A stretch of 11,792 bases of DNA, taken from an uncultured Bacilli bacterium (GTDB lineage Bacteria > Bacillota_I > Bacilli_A > RF39 > UBA660). The notes below the pieces were generated by a model. That model was given only the letters and a program-made list of their open reading frames with translations. It ran no database searches and had not been told where the DNA came from. Position 1 is the first letter of the stretch, and every line of letters starts with the position of its first letter. This document shows, one piece after another, positions 1-6,845 of the stretch. The position numbers were made by a program, and so were the translations under genes. Location of the stretch: positions 1-11,792 of the forward strand of contig CAKPIH010000038.1 of NCBI GenBank assembly GCA_934162325.1, written 5' to 3'.

Positions 1-76
1 TCCCCTGTAAATTACAGATTACAATCCTCTAATTAGAAATTATTTATAAACTGTCCAACTTTTGGGGTTCAGTTCA
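1..76 (+). mobile_element. Right end of an IS3-family-like insertion sequence (partial)
   Basis: Read inward from position 76 on the minus strand, the end is TGAACTGAACCCC, a short divergent stretch, then TTGGACAG. The IS left end at 11717 reads TGATATGAACCCC, a divergent stretch, then TTGGACA, so 18 of 25 positions match. That is the pattern of the imperfect inverted-repeat ends of one IS3-type element. Because this end differs from the 11717 end it is probably the right end of a copy in the same orientation. Any transposase C-terminus would have to finish by about position 36; I could not identify it. A short palindrome, CTGTAA-A-TTACAG, lies at 5-17. Confidence 0.75.
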
Positions 77-99
77 ATAGAACTCTAAAACATCATAAA

Positions 100-173
100 T
101 GGAGGACGTAGTCGGATTTGAACCAACGCTCAGGGAGTTGCAGTCCCGTGCCTTACCACTTGGCTATACGTCC
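100..173 (-). tRNA. tRNA-Cys (anticodon GCA)
   Basis: The complementary strand folds as a full cloverleaf. The acceptor stem GGACGTA/TACGTCC pairs over 7 bp, the D stem is GCC/GGC, and the anticodon loop CTGCAAC carries GCA. The T arm is GTTGG-TTCAAAT-CCGAC and the 3' CCA is encoded. The base before CCA is U73, the main identity base for cysteinyl-tRNA synthetase. The first anticodon-stem pair (C27-U43) is a mismatch. The gene sits 23 bp from the IS end at 76, and I see no terminator left between them, so the IS may have replaced the original 3' flank. Confidence 0.97.
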
Positions 174-186
174 AAAGAACATACTA

Positions 187-215
187 ATTATATCAAAAAA
201 TATAACCCTTTTCAA
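187..215 (-). promoter_or_regulatory. Promoter of tRNA-Cys
   Basis: On the minus strand TTGAAA (210-215), a 17-nt spacer and a perfect TATAAT (187-192) lie so that transcription would begin a few bases before the tRNA 5' end at 173. It is back to back with the rluB promoter. Confidence 0.85.
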
Positions 216-254
216 TATATTTTATGAAAAAAAATAAAAAAAATACAAAAATAG

Positions 255-283
255 ATGAAAAAAAATCAAAGTTATAGTATAAT
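255..283 (+). promoter_or_regulatory. Promoter of the rluB operon
   Basis: ATGAAA (255-260, 4 of 6 to TTGACA), a 17-nt spacer and a perfect TATAAT (278-283). The ATG of rluB is 31 nt beyond the -10 box. Confidence 0.65.
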
Positions 284-313
284 AGATGTACTTTGAAAGG
301 GGAAGTATATAAA

Positions 314-1033
314 ATGGAAAGATTACAGAAAAGAATAGCAACATCAGGTTATTGTTCAAGAAGAAAAGCCGAAGAACTAATACAAAAAGGATTAGTAGAA
401 GTAAATGGAGAAGTAATAACAAAATTAGGAACAACAGTTAAACCTGGAGATATCATAACAGTAGAGGGAAATATTTTAGATAATAGCAAAGCCTATGAAT
501 ATTATTTATTAAATAAACCAAAAGGAGTAGTAACCACTACTAACGATGAAAAAGGAAGAAATACAGTTATAGATTTAATTGAAACAAATACAAGAATATA
601 TCCCGTAGGAAGATTAGACTATGATACAACCGGAGCCTTAATATTAACTAATGATGGTAACTTAGCAAACTTATTAATGAGACCAGATTCACAAGTAGAT
701 AAAACTTACATAGCTAAAGTAAAAGGAATAGTTCAAATACCTGATATTCAAAAATTAAGAAATGGTATCATTATAGATGGAGTAAAAACAAAAAAAGCAA
801 GTGTTAGATTAAAGAGTGTTGATAAAAAGAAAGAAACATCAACAGTAGTATTAACAATCCATGAAGGAAAGAATCATCAAATAAAAAAAATGTTTGAAAG
901 TTTAGGCTATAAAGTAATTAAATTAAGAAGAGAAAAAATAGCTTTTCTAGATTTAAAAGGTTTAATGCCCGGAGAATATCGTAATTTAAGTATTAAAGAA
1001 GTAAAAGTATTATATAGTTTATGCAAAAAATAA
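314..1033 (+). CDS. rluB: 23S rRNA pseudouridine synthase, RluB/RsuA family
   Basis: This enzyme isomerises a uridine of ribosomal RNA to pseudouridine in the cytoplasm. The predicted 239-residue protein opens with an S4 RNA-binding domain (about residues 2-60; SGYCSRRKAEELI is typical). The catalytic domain follows with the signature GRLDYDTTG at 99-107, where Asp102 is the expected nucleophile, and later KNHQIKKMF, the family's G-x-NHQI/V-RRM-type motif. Length is normal for RluB. A TTG in frame at 293 would add seven residues, but it lies upstream of the Shine-Dalgarno AAAGGGG (296-302). ATG at 314 gives the usual MERLQK start. It is the first gene of an operon with the transglutaminase-like gene 11 nt downstream. 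RluB versus another RsuA-family member (for example RluE/F) cannot be settled from motifs alone. Confidence 0.93.
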   Translation: MERLQKRIATSGYCSRRKAEELIQKGLVEVNGEVITKLGTTVKPGDIITVEGNILDNSKAYEYYLLNKPKGVVTTTNDEKGRNTVIDLIETNTRIYPVGRLDYDTTGALILTNDGNLANLLMRPDSQVDKTYIAKVKGIVQIPDIQKLRNGIIIDGVKTKKASVRLKSVDKKKETSTVVLTIHEGKNHQIKKMFESLGYKVIKLRREKIAFLDLKGLMPGEYRNLSIKEVKVLYSLCKK

Positions 1034-1044
1034 GGTGGTAAAAC

Positions 1045-2565
1045 ATGAATCTAAGTATAATAGAAACAAATGAAAACGAAATAAGAAGTATAGATGACAT
1101 CATATTAGTAAATGTAAAAGAAATAAAAATATTAAAAAATAAAACAAAAAGAGAAATAATAGAATTTATGTATGATGAAAACAAACTAACAAAATCATTT
1201 AACATTATAAGCAAATTAGAAGAAGATATTAAAAGTAGTATTTTTGATAACCTAACTATAGAAGAATTAAAAAGAAAATTAGAAGAAGAAGAAATATTAT
1301 TATTTTCAATAATAATGAGTCTAGTAAGACATTATAAAAAAAGTTATCAAGCCCTAAATAATACTATTAAAGAAGTATATATAGAATGTAATAAAGAAAG
1401 CTTTTTAGATACAGTTTATCTAGCAAAGAATTATAATGTAAAAACTACTATAAAATGTCGAGATATGTCCTTAAAAGAATATAGTGAAATATTAAAAGAT
1501 ATAGATTTAAAAAATCTAAATATAACAGTAGACTATCAAGAAGAGAATACTCCTATTAAAATAGAAGAACTATATAAATTATCTTTACTAGTAAGTCAAG
1601 TAGCGGATTCAATAAGTAAATACAATTTATCTGATTTAGAAAAAATAATGTATGTATATGATATAGTAAAATATCGTATTTATAATAAAGATAAAACAAA
1701 TTATTCAAATAATAGAGATCTAGATAAAGTAATAAATAGTAATACAATAGTATGTTCAGGATATAGTAATTTATTTAATGCTATTTTAAATTCATTAAAT
1801 ATTAAAACTATGCCTATAATATCATATGAAGCCATGCATCAAAGAAGTATAGTCTATATAAATGATTCCAAATATAAAATTGATGGAGTATATGCCTTTG
1901 ATCCAACTTGGGATTGCCGAAAGAACGAAGAAGAAAAGTTTTACATATCCAAATATGCCTATTTTATGATGCCTTTACAGCGAGCTAAAAAAACAGCCTA
2001 TGATAACATATCACAGTTATTAGAAGAAGACATTGATAAAGTAATAAAATCATTATATGATGCTAAATCTAGTAAAGAAGAATTTATTAAAAGTATAGAA
2101 ATACTAAAAGGCTTAGAAAATTTATGTAATTTTATAAATATTAATACCAATGATGAATTTAATGATAAAGAATATATTATACTTAAAAACCATCCTAAAT
2201 TGATAGAAAAATATAATTCAAAAGAAATATCAAATTTAGATTTCTTTAAATTACTATACCAAGTTAGAAGGATAGAATATAATAATTTAATGATAGAGGA
2301 TATAGACATAAACGATTTAATTGACACTGTTGAAATAAGAACCATTAATATTAATAAAACAAAGAGTAAAAATGAAATAACATTAAAAGATTTATTACTA
2401 CTATTAAGTATTCGTGATAAAATTATTAAAGAAATTGAAGAAGCAATACCATCTATTGAAAAAGAAATAACCCCAAATAGTATAGGTATAGAAAGAGATA
2501 TTACTAATATAAAGTTAATTAAAACATTAAAAAAAATACAAGAAAGCAAAGAGAAAGTTAAATAA
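1045..2565 (+). CDS. Transglutaminase-like (papain-fold) domain protein, function unknown
   Basis: A 506-residue protein rich in Lys, Glu and Ile, with no signal peptide or membrane segment, so probably cytoplasmic. The middle contains a transglutaminase-core-like triad: Cys237 in VCSGYSNLF, His265 in AMHQRSIVYI, and Asp286 in FDPTWD, in the correct order and roughly correct spacing. Residues 1-190 match nothing I recognise, and 310-506 look helical. Bacterial members of this fold are usually cysteine proteases or amide-bond-modifying enzymes; the substrate here is unknown. The usual GHAW around the catalytic His is replaced by MHQR, so activity is not certain. The Shine-Dalgarno AAGGTGG overlaps the rluB stop codon, showing co-transcription with rluB. 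The coding end overlaps the terminator hairpin. Confidence 0.8.
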   Translation: MNLSIIETNENEIRSIDDIILVNVKEIKILKNKTKREIIEFMYDENKLTKSFNIISKLEEDIKSSIFDNLTIEELKRKLEEEEILLFSIIMSLVRHYKKSYQALNNTIKEVYIECNKESFLDTVYLAKNYNVKTTIKCRDMSLKEYSEILKDIDLKNLNITVDYQEENTPIKIEELYKLSLLVSQVADSISKYNLSDLEKIMYVYDIVKYRIYNKDKTNYSNNRDLDKVINSNTIVCSGYSNLFNAILNSLNIKTMPIISYEAMHQRSIVYINDSKYKIDGVYAFDPTWDCRKNEEEKFYISKYAYFMMPLQRAKKTAYDNISQLLEEDIDKVIKSLYDAKSSKEEFIKSIEILKGLENLCNFININTNDEFNDKEYIILKNHPKLIEKYNSKEISNLDFFKLLYQVRRIEYNNLMIEDIDINDLIDTVEIRTININKTKSKNEITLKDLLLLLSIRDKIIKEIEEAIPSIEKEITPNSIGIERDITNIKLIKTLKKIQESKEKVK

Positions 2566-2586
2566 AAATATAACTTTCTCTTTTAA
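2548..2586 (+). terminator. Intrinsic terminator of the rluB operon
   Basis: Perfect 13-bp inverted repeat (2548-2560 with 2571-2583, core GAGAAAGTTA/TAACTTTCTC), a 10-nt loop containing the stop codon of the preceding gene, and a T-rich tail. Confidence 0.85.
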
Positions 2587-2639
2587 ATATAAGAGTTGTA
2601 TTTTCTTATATAATTTTTTTCTTTTTATTTCTAAAAATA

Positions 2640-2668
2640 TTTACATGAAAGTTAATATGTGATATGAT
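2640..2668 (+). promoter_or_regulatory. Promoter of the small membrane-protein pair
   Basis: TTTACA (2640-2645), a 17-nt spacer and TATGAT (2663-2668), 42 nt upstream of the ATG at 2711. Confidence 0.75.
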
Positions 2669-2710
2669 TATTTCAGAATTAAATATTAATAAGAAAATAG
2701 TAGGTGACAT

Positions 2711-3133
2711 ATGAAAAAGAAAATAATAATAGTATTAAGTATCTTATTAGTAGTTATATTAATAGTTATCTTATGTAGTAATAATAACGAAAAAACTATT
2801 AAAACCGATGGTATTTATAATATAAATGTAAATGGTGATTCATCAGTTACCATTCCTTCAAAACAAACTAAAACTATCTTCTTTAAAATAAATAATAAAA
2901 GTAAAAAAGATACAAATTATAAAATAGGATATATTGGTAACAATGTTAAAATAACATACGATTCTAAAGACTCTGATCCACTAGAAGGAAATATCAAAAA
3001 AGAAAGTATGAAATATATCAAATTAAAAATAGAAAATACCAGTATAGATGCCACTACTGTTACATTATATTCAATATTAGAAAATAGTACTGATACCTTA
3101 CCAGAAGGAATAAAAATAATATCAGAAGAATAG
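2711..3133 (+). CDS. Small membrane-anchored extracytoplasmic protein, unknown function
   Basis: A 140-residue protein with three Lys after Met1 and a hydrophobic segment at about 5-21, followed by a hydrophilic, Thr/Ser/Asn/Lys-rich domain with alternating hydrophobic residues (for example YNINVNGDSSVTIP, KTIFFKINN, VTLYSILE) that suggests a small beta-sandwich outside the cell. A Cys at 22 follows the segment, but the preceding VIL is a poor lipobox, so an uncleaved anchor is more likely than a lipoprotein. It is preceded by AGGTGA close to the ATG. The next gene, 18 nt downstream, is a shorter relative. I do not recognise the family; a surface or stress-related role would be a guess. Confidence 0.75.
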   Translation: MKKKIIIVLSILLVVILIVILCSNNNEKTIKTDGIYNINVNGDSSVTIPSKQTKTIFFKINNKSKKDTNYKIGYIGNNVKITYDSKDSDPLEGNIKKESMKYIKLKIENTSIDATTVTLYSILENSTDTLPEGIKIISEE

Positions 3134-3151
3134 AAAGAGAGCCGAACAAAT

Positions 3152-3376
3152 ATGAAGAAAAAGCATCTAATAATAGTAGGAACTATTATAATAAGTGCCA
3201 TAGTTATATTAGGATTATATCAAACCTTTGCTCTAAGTGGAGACATAACTAAAGATACAAGTGGTTATTATAATGTTACCGTAAACACAGAAAGGATAGT
3301 CACAGTTCATACTTCTTCATATAATATAGATATTATTAATTCTGTCGTTTGTTCAATTATTTATACAAAAGCATAA
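3152..3376 (+). CDS. Short paralogue of the upstream membrane-anchored protein, possibly truncated
   Basis: 74 residues: a Lys-rich N-terminus, a hydrophobic segment (about 6-22), then SGDITKDTSGYYNVTVN and RIVTV. These align with the region of the upstream protein just after its membrane segment (KTIKTDGIYNINVN...SVTI). After about residue 50 the similarity stops and the tail (SVVCSIIYTKA) is unlike the upstream domain. This suggests a C-terminal truncation or frameshift of a once full-length copy, or a very short independent protein. The ribosome site is weak (AAAGAGAG at 3134-3141). It is probably co-transcribed with the gene before it and ends at the shared terminator at 3380-3413. Confidence 0.55.
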   Translation: MKKKHLIIVGTIIISAIVILGLYQTFALSGDITKDTSGYYNVTVNTERIVTVHTSSYNIDIINSVVCSIIYTKA

Positions 3377-3379
3377 ATC

Positions 3380-3413
3380 AAAAGAGAGCATACATAATGT
3401 ATACTTTCTTTTA
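3380..3413. terminator. Bidirectional terminator between convergent genes
   Basis: Imperfect inverted repeat AAAAGAGAGCATACA / TGTATACTTTCTTTT with one G-U pair and one C-A mismatch. It has an A-rich start and a T-rich end, so it can stop transcription from the plus-strand pair and from the minus-strand gene ending at 3411. Confidence 0.7.
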
Positions 3414-3674
3414 TATCATGTATAAAGAATTATCATCTTGATATATATTTGAAGAATTACCTATCTTTTGTTCTAATAATTTAACTCTATTTTCTAGATT
3501 AGATATTCTATTATTAATTTCAAATATAGGATTATTTTGATTCGTATTCATTTGCGGTAACATACCATTATTTAACATAGCCCCAGGTGGCATTTGATAG
3601 CCGTAGTTGGCATAAGCCATATTACCAGGAAAATTTTGATAATAACCTCCATACATCATATCTCTTTCTGTCAT
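3411..3674 (-). CDS. Small Met/Tyr/Asn/Pro-rich protein with C-terminal coiled coil
   Basis: 87 residues. The first half is low-complexity and rich in Gly, Tyr, Met, Asn and Pro (for example MMYGGYYQNFPGNM, YGYQMPPGAM), recalling small coat- or spore-associated proteins. The second half has a heptad pattern, INNRISNLENRVKLLEQKIG at about residues 54-73, typical of a short coiled coil that would oligomerise. It has its own signals: AAAGGAAT before the ATG and a perfect minus-strand TATAAT at 3699-3704, without a clear -35. It is the only protein gene here on the minus strand. Coding is supported by amino-acid composition and signals, but I do not recognise the family. A coat/morphogenesis role is only a compositional analogy. 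Confidence 0.7.
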   Translation of the reverse strand: MTERDMMYGGYYQNFPGNMAYANYGYQMPPGAMLNNGMLPQMNTNQNNPIFEINNRISNLENRVKLLEQKIGNSSNIYQDDNSLYMI

Positions 3675-3725
3675 AATTTATTCCTTTCTTTCTACTTTAT
3701 TATATGCAAAACATAAAAATAGTGA

Positions 3726-3731
3726 TATAAT
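3726..3731 (+). promoter_or_regulatory. Probable -10 box of the trmB operon
   Basis: Perfect TATAAT 18 nt upstream of the trmB ATG, with no good -35 at 16-18 nt. It is divergent from the minus-strand TATAAT at 3699-3704, so the two promoters share a 74-bp gap. Confidence 0.5.
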
Positions 3732-3748
3732 ACTAAGTAGGTGAAATT

Positions 3749-4378
3749 ATGAGATTAAAAAACATTAAAGGAGCAAGTGAAAAAATACTTGAAGGAAAAT
3801 ACTTTATAAGTAATCCAAAAGATTATCGAGGAAAGTGGAATAAATTATTTAATAATAATAATCCTATCTATATAGAAATAGGTATGGGTAAAGGAAATTT
3901 TATCATAAAGAATGCCATAGCTAATCCTAATATAAACTATATAGGAATAGAAATGTATGATTCAGTTATCTTAAGAGCAGTAGAAAAAACAAACGAATTA
4001 GAATTAAATAACTTATATTTAATTCGTATGGATGCACGTTTAATTGAAGAAGTATTTGATAAAGAAATAGATTTAATATACTTAAACTTTTCCGATCCAT
4101 GGCCAAAAGAAAGACATACTAAGAGAAGACTTACTAGTCCTAGATTTCTAGCTAGATATGATAGTATATTTAAAGATAAGAAACATATTATAATGAAGAC
4201 TGATAATATAGATTTATTCAATTATTCAGTAGAATCATTAAAAGAATATGGATATAATATAAATGATATAAGTAATGATTTACATAGTTATAAAGATAAT
4301 ATCATTACTACAGAATATGAAGATAAGTTTACTAGTAAAGGAATCAAAATAAATTATTTTGATGCTAGTAAGAATTAG
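3749..4378 (+). CDS. trmB: tRNA (guanine-N7-)-methyltransferase
   Basis: Uses S-adenosylmethionine to form m7G46 in the tRNA variable loop. The 209-residue protein has the family landmarks in order. EIGMGKGNF (43-51) is the AdoMet-binding motif I, and GIEM with Glu68 ends motif II. FSDPWPKERHTKRRL (from about 114, with Asp116 and the Lys/Arg cluster) is the catalytic and tRNA-binding signature. TEYEDKF..KG (188 onward) is the C-terminal motif. Length is normal. AGGTG lies before the ATG. It is the first of five closely spaced genes (trmB-rnc-hydrolase-cinA-like-C26 hydrolase), and its stop codon overlaps the rnc Shine-Dalgarno. Confidence 0.97.
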   Translation: MRLKNIKGASEKILEGKYFISNPKDYRGKWNKLFNNNNPIYIEIGMGKGNFIIKNAIANPNINYIGIEMYDSVILRAVEKTNELELNNLYLIRMDARLIEEVFDKEIDLIYLNFSDPWPKERHTKRRLTSPRFLARYDSIFKDKKHIIMKTDNIDLFNYSVESLKEYGYNINDISNDLHSYKDNIITTEYEDKFTSKGIKINYFDASKN

Positions 4379-4387
4379 GAGGTATAT

Positions 4388-5038
4388 ATGAAAGTATTTA
4401 ATAAATTAGATATAAATCCCACGAATATGAACCTATATATGGAAGCAGTAACTCATTCATCATTTACTAATGAGAATCCAAGTTATCCAGATTATGAAAG
4501 ATTAGAGTTTCTAGGAGATGCCGTATTAGAAATAATCATAAGTGAATATTTATATAAAGAAAGACATTTAGAAGAAGGAACAATGACTAGAATGAGAGCT
4601 TCTTATGTATGTGAAGAGGCTTGTGCTACATATGCAAAAGAAATAGGATTAGACTTAGATATAAGAGTAGGAACAGGTGAAGAAATAAATCAAACCATTT
4701 TAGCAGATGTCTTTGAAGCCTTTGTAGCAGCTCTTTATCTAGATCAAGGGTTTGAATTTACTAGAAGTTTTGTATTAAATATAATTTTAAAATATATTGA
4801 AAAAGAAGTAGATTTCTTACATGATTATAAAAGTACATTACAAGAATTAGCACAAACAGTAAAAAAATCAATTATCTATGAAGTAGTAGATGAAGAAGGC
4901 CCTGCTCATAATAAAAAATTTACTTCCATAGTTAAAGTAGATGGAATCATTATGGGAAGAGGAACTGCTGGTAGTAAGAAAGCATCAGAACAAGAAGCCG
5001 CTAAAGATGCATTAAGTAAAAGAGCAGGAATAAAGTAG
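4388..5038 (+). CDS. rnc: Ribonuclease III
   Basis: Cleaves double-stranded RNA in rRNA and mRNA processing; it acts as a dimer in the cytoplasm. The catalytic domain has the signature ERLEFLGDAVLE (37-48) with metal-binding Glu40 and Asp44. The second pair, Asp107 and Glu110, sits in DVFEAFVAALYLDQG. A double-stranded-RNA-binding domain follows (about 146-214), beginning DYKSTLQELAQ and ending in the AxxxAxxxAL helix. At 216 residues it is slightly short but complete. A perfect AGGAGG overlaps the trmB stop codon. Neighbouring trmB rather than smc or acpP is an uncommon arrangement, but both are RNA-maturation functions. Confidence 0.97.
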   Translation: MKVFNKLDINPTNMNLYMEAVTHSSFTNENPSYPDYERLEFLGDAVLEIIISEYLYKERHLEEGTMTRMRASYVCEEACATYAKEIGLDLDIRVGTGEEINQTILADVFEAFVAALYLDQGFEFTRSFVLNIILKYIEKEVDFLHDYKSTLQELAQTVKKSIIYEVVDEEGPAHNKKFTSIVKVDGIIMGRGTAGSKKASEQEAAKDALSKRAGIK

Positions 5039-5047
5039 GAGGAAAAA

Positions 5048-5578
5048 ATGAAAATAACAAAAGTAGTAGTAGGATTATTAGAAGAAAATTGTTATGTCTT
5101 AGAAAAAGATAAACAAGTCATAGTAGTAGATCCCGGTGATGAATATGAAAGAATAAAGAAAGTAATAGGCCATAAAAAAGTAGCAGGAGTCTTAATAACT
5201 CATAATCATTTTGATCATGTTGGAGCTTTAGAAGAATTTGACCCAAGTCTAGTATATAAATATGATAATCTAGAAGAAGGAGAACATACTATAGGACCAT
5301 TTAATTTTGAAGTAATATATACTCCTGGTCATACTAAAGATTCAGTAAGTTATTATTTCAAAGAAGATAATATTTTATTTGATGGTGACTTTGTCTTCTG
5401 TTTAGGTATTGGTAGATGTGATTTAGATGATGGCGACTATAAAGAAATGATGCGTAGTATCGAAAAAATAAAGAAATATCCTAAAGATATGATAATATGT
5501 CCAGGACATGGTAATCATACAACATTAGAGTATGAGATGGAAAGAAGCTTATATTTCAAAAGAGGAAATAATGAATAA
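5048..5578 (+). CDS. Metallo-beta-lactamase-fold hydrolase, glyoxalase II-like (YqgX type)
   Basis: A 176-residue single-domain zinc hydrolase. The metal ligands are all visible: His52, His54, Asp56 and His57 in HNHFDH, His95 in TPGHTKDS, Asp114 in FDGDFVF and His154 in CPGHG. The short length without the helical C-terminal domain of classical glyoxalase II matches the Bacillus YqgX-like group, thought to hydrolyse thioesters such as S-lactoyl derivatives; the true substrate is not shown by sequence. AGGAGG precedes the ATG and overlaps the rnc stop codon. Its last codons overlap the start of the next gene by 8 nt. Confidence 0.92.
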   Translation: MKITKVVVGLLEENCYVLEKDKQVIVVDPGDEYERIKKVIGHKKVAGVLITHNHFDHVGALEEFDPSLVYKYDNLEEGEHTIGPFNFEVIYTPGHTKDSVSYYFKEDNILFDGDFVFCLGIGRCDLDDGDYKEMMRSIEKIKKYPKDMIICPGHGNHTTLEYEMERSLYFKRGNNE

Positions 5579-6038
5579 AGTAGTAGAATTACTTATAAAA
5601 AATAATAAAACCATTAGTACTATGGAATCATGTACCGGAGGAGCTCTAGTAAATGCTATTACTAATATACCAGGAGCAAGTGAAGTACTTAAATTTAGTG
5701 CTGTAACATATTCTAATGAATATAAAATAAAACTAGGGGTAGATAGTAAAATAATTGATAAATATACCGTATATTCAGTAGAAACAGCAGATGAAATGAG
5801 CAAGGTAATTAGTAATTATACCAATTCCAATTATGGAGTAGGAATAACTGGAAAACTTAGTAGACCAGATATAAATAATCCTTATGGCGAAGATAATCTA
5901 GTATTTGTAAGTATCTATGATAAAGATAATAATAAATATTATCATAAAGAAATAAAAGTAGATAAAATAACTAGAGAAGAAAATAAAAATATCGTTATAG
6001 AAGAAATAATAACCATGTTAATTAATATAATTAATTAG
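5571..6038 (+). CDS. CinA C-terminal-type nicotinamide-nucleotide amidase-like protein
   Basis: 155 residues corresponding to the stand-alone C-terminal domain of CinA (PncC type), which deamidates nicotinamide mononucleotide to nicotinic acid mononucleotide in pyridine-nucleotide recycling. The hallmark ESCTGG is at 19-24 with the conserved Ser20, followed by IPGASEVLKFSAVTYSNEYKIKLGV, split here as IPGASEV and VTYSNE-type motifs. The usual GITGxAGPGG loop is GITGKLSRPDINNPYG, so the glycine-rich part is replaced and amidase activity should not be assumed. ATG at 5571 follows GAGG and overlaps the previous stop (ATGAATAA). An in-frame ATG at 5532 is rejected because it lies deep inside the hydrolase gene without a ribosome site. 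Confidence 0.85.
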   Translation: MNKVVELLIKNNKTISTMESCTGGALVNAITNIPGASEVLKFSAVTYSNEYKIKLGVDSKIIDKYTVYSVETADEMSKVISNYTNSNYGVGITGKLSRPDINNPYGEDNLVFVSIYDKDNNKYYHKEIKVDKITREENKNIVIEEIITMLINIIN

Positions 6039-6046
6039 GTGATAAT

Positions 6047-6733
6047 ATGAAGAAAGTAATTATTGGTATACTTGGTACTAGTGAATATATGAAGACCAAT
6101 GATGCCTTTTATGATGTATATAAATATAGTAATAATTATATCAAGAAAATAGTAGAAAATAATGCCGTGCCACTACTAATACCATTAGTAGATGACAAAT
6201 TAATAGAAGAAACACTAGATATGTGTGATGGTTTATTATTACCCGGAGGAAGCTATATCAAAGAAGTAAATTTCAAAGTAATAGATTACTTCTATCAAAG
6301 AAAGAAACCTATATTAGGAATATGTATGGGTATGCAAACACTAGCCATGTATTCAGTTAATATAGAAAATAAAGAAAGAAAAAGAATAATAAAACCAATA
6401 GATACCGGAGTAGATCATTGGCCTATTGAAGTAATAAGAAAAAATTTAACTACTTTAGCTCATAAAGATTATGTTAATGAAGATAGTCTTCTATATAAAA
6501 TATTAGATCGTAAAGAAATAATAGTAAATAGTCTTCATCATAATACCATAACCGAAGTAGGAAGTAACTTTAAAGTAGTAGCTTATTCTGAAGATAATTT
6601 AATCGAAGCTATTGAATATAATGGCAATGATCGTTTTGTACTAGGAGTACAATTTCATCCTGAAGTATTACCTCAATATAATAATATATTTTTAGAATTC
6701 ATAAAAGTATGTAGCAAAAACAAAATAATATAG
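6047..6733 (+). CDS. Class-I glutamine amidotransferase-like gamma-glutamyl hydrolase (peptidase C26)
   Basis: 228 residues of the family that includes gamma-glutamyl-GABA hydrolase PuuD and related enzymes, which cleave gamma-glutamyl amide bonds. The nucleophile elbow is GICMGMQ with Cys93; the triad is completed by His204 and Glu206 in QFHPE. The oxyanion region is LLLPGG at about 64-69. The usual Arg of GICRGxQ is Met here. No synthetase partner is nearby, so a free-standing hydrolase acting on a gamma-glutamyl compound or peptidoglycan-derived peptide is more likely than an amidotransferase subunit; the substrate is unknown. AGGTGA overlaps the previous stop. No terminator is seen after it, so this operon may read into the leader at 6771. 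Confidence 0.88.
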   Translation: MKKVIIGILGTSEYMKTNDAFYDVYKYSNNYIKKIVENNAVPLLIPLVDDKLIEETLDMCDGLLLPGGSYIKEVNFKVIDYFYQRKKPILGICMGMQTLAMYSVNIENKERKRIIKPIDTGVDHWPIEVIRKNLTTLAHKDYVNEDSLLYKILDRKEIIVNSLHHNTITEVGSNFKVVAYSEDNLIEAIEYNGNDRFVLGVQFHPEVLPQYNNIFLEFIKVCSKNKII

Positions 6734-6741
6734 AAAAAGTA

Positions 6742-6770
6742 TTGCACAAATTAAACATTTATGATATGAT
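6742..6770 (+). promoter_or_regulatory. Promoter of the surface-protein operon leader
   Basis: TTGCAC (6742-6747), a 17-nt spacer and TATGAT (6765-6770), starting 9 nt after the previous stop codon. Transcription would begin near 6777, giving a leader of about 230 nt before the ATG at 7009. Confidence 0.8.
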
Positions 6771-6793
6771 TTATACATAAGTAAGAGAAACAA

Positions 6794-6827
6794 GATTTAC
6801 GAAAAGATCCCAAATAATTCGCAAATC
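6794..6827 (+). promoter_or_regulatory. Hairpin in the 5' leader
   Basis: GATTTACGAA (6794-6803) pairs with TTCGCAAATC (6818-6827) over 9 of 10 positions (one A-C mismatch) around a 14-nt loop. It ends 3 nt before the Shine-Dalgarno AAGGAGG of the leader reading frame, so it could stabilise the transcript or keep that site open. It matches no riboswitch I recognise. Confidence 0.5.
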
Positions 6828-6845
6828 AGAAAGGAGGCCCCCCTT

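Noticed and set aside
293..313. TTG start extending rluB upstream
   Set aside because: The Shine-Dalgarno lies inside this extension, and ATG at 314 gives the normal family N-terminus.
1998..2549. 183-codon open frame on the minus strand inside the transglutaminase-like gene
   Set aside because: Its Ile/Ser/Leu-rich hydrophobic translation is what antisense of a Lys/Glu/Ile-rich gene gives; there is no ribosome site or promoter, and the plus-strand gene has a catalytic triad.
2711..2776. Lipoprotein signal in the 140-residue protein
   Set aside because: The residues before Cys22 (V-I-L) do not fit a lipobox, which needs a small residue at -1.
5532..5570. Upstream ATG for the CinA-like gene
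   Set aside because: It lies well inside the hydrolase gene without a ribosome site, while ATG 5571 has GAGG and matches the domain start.
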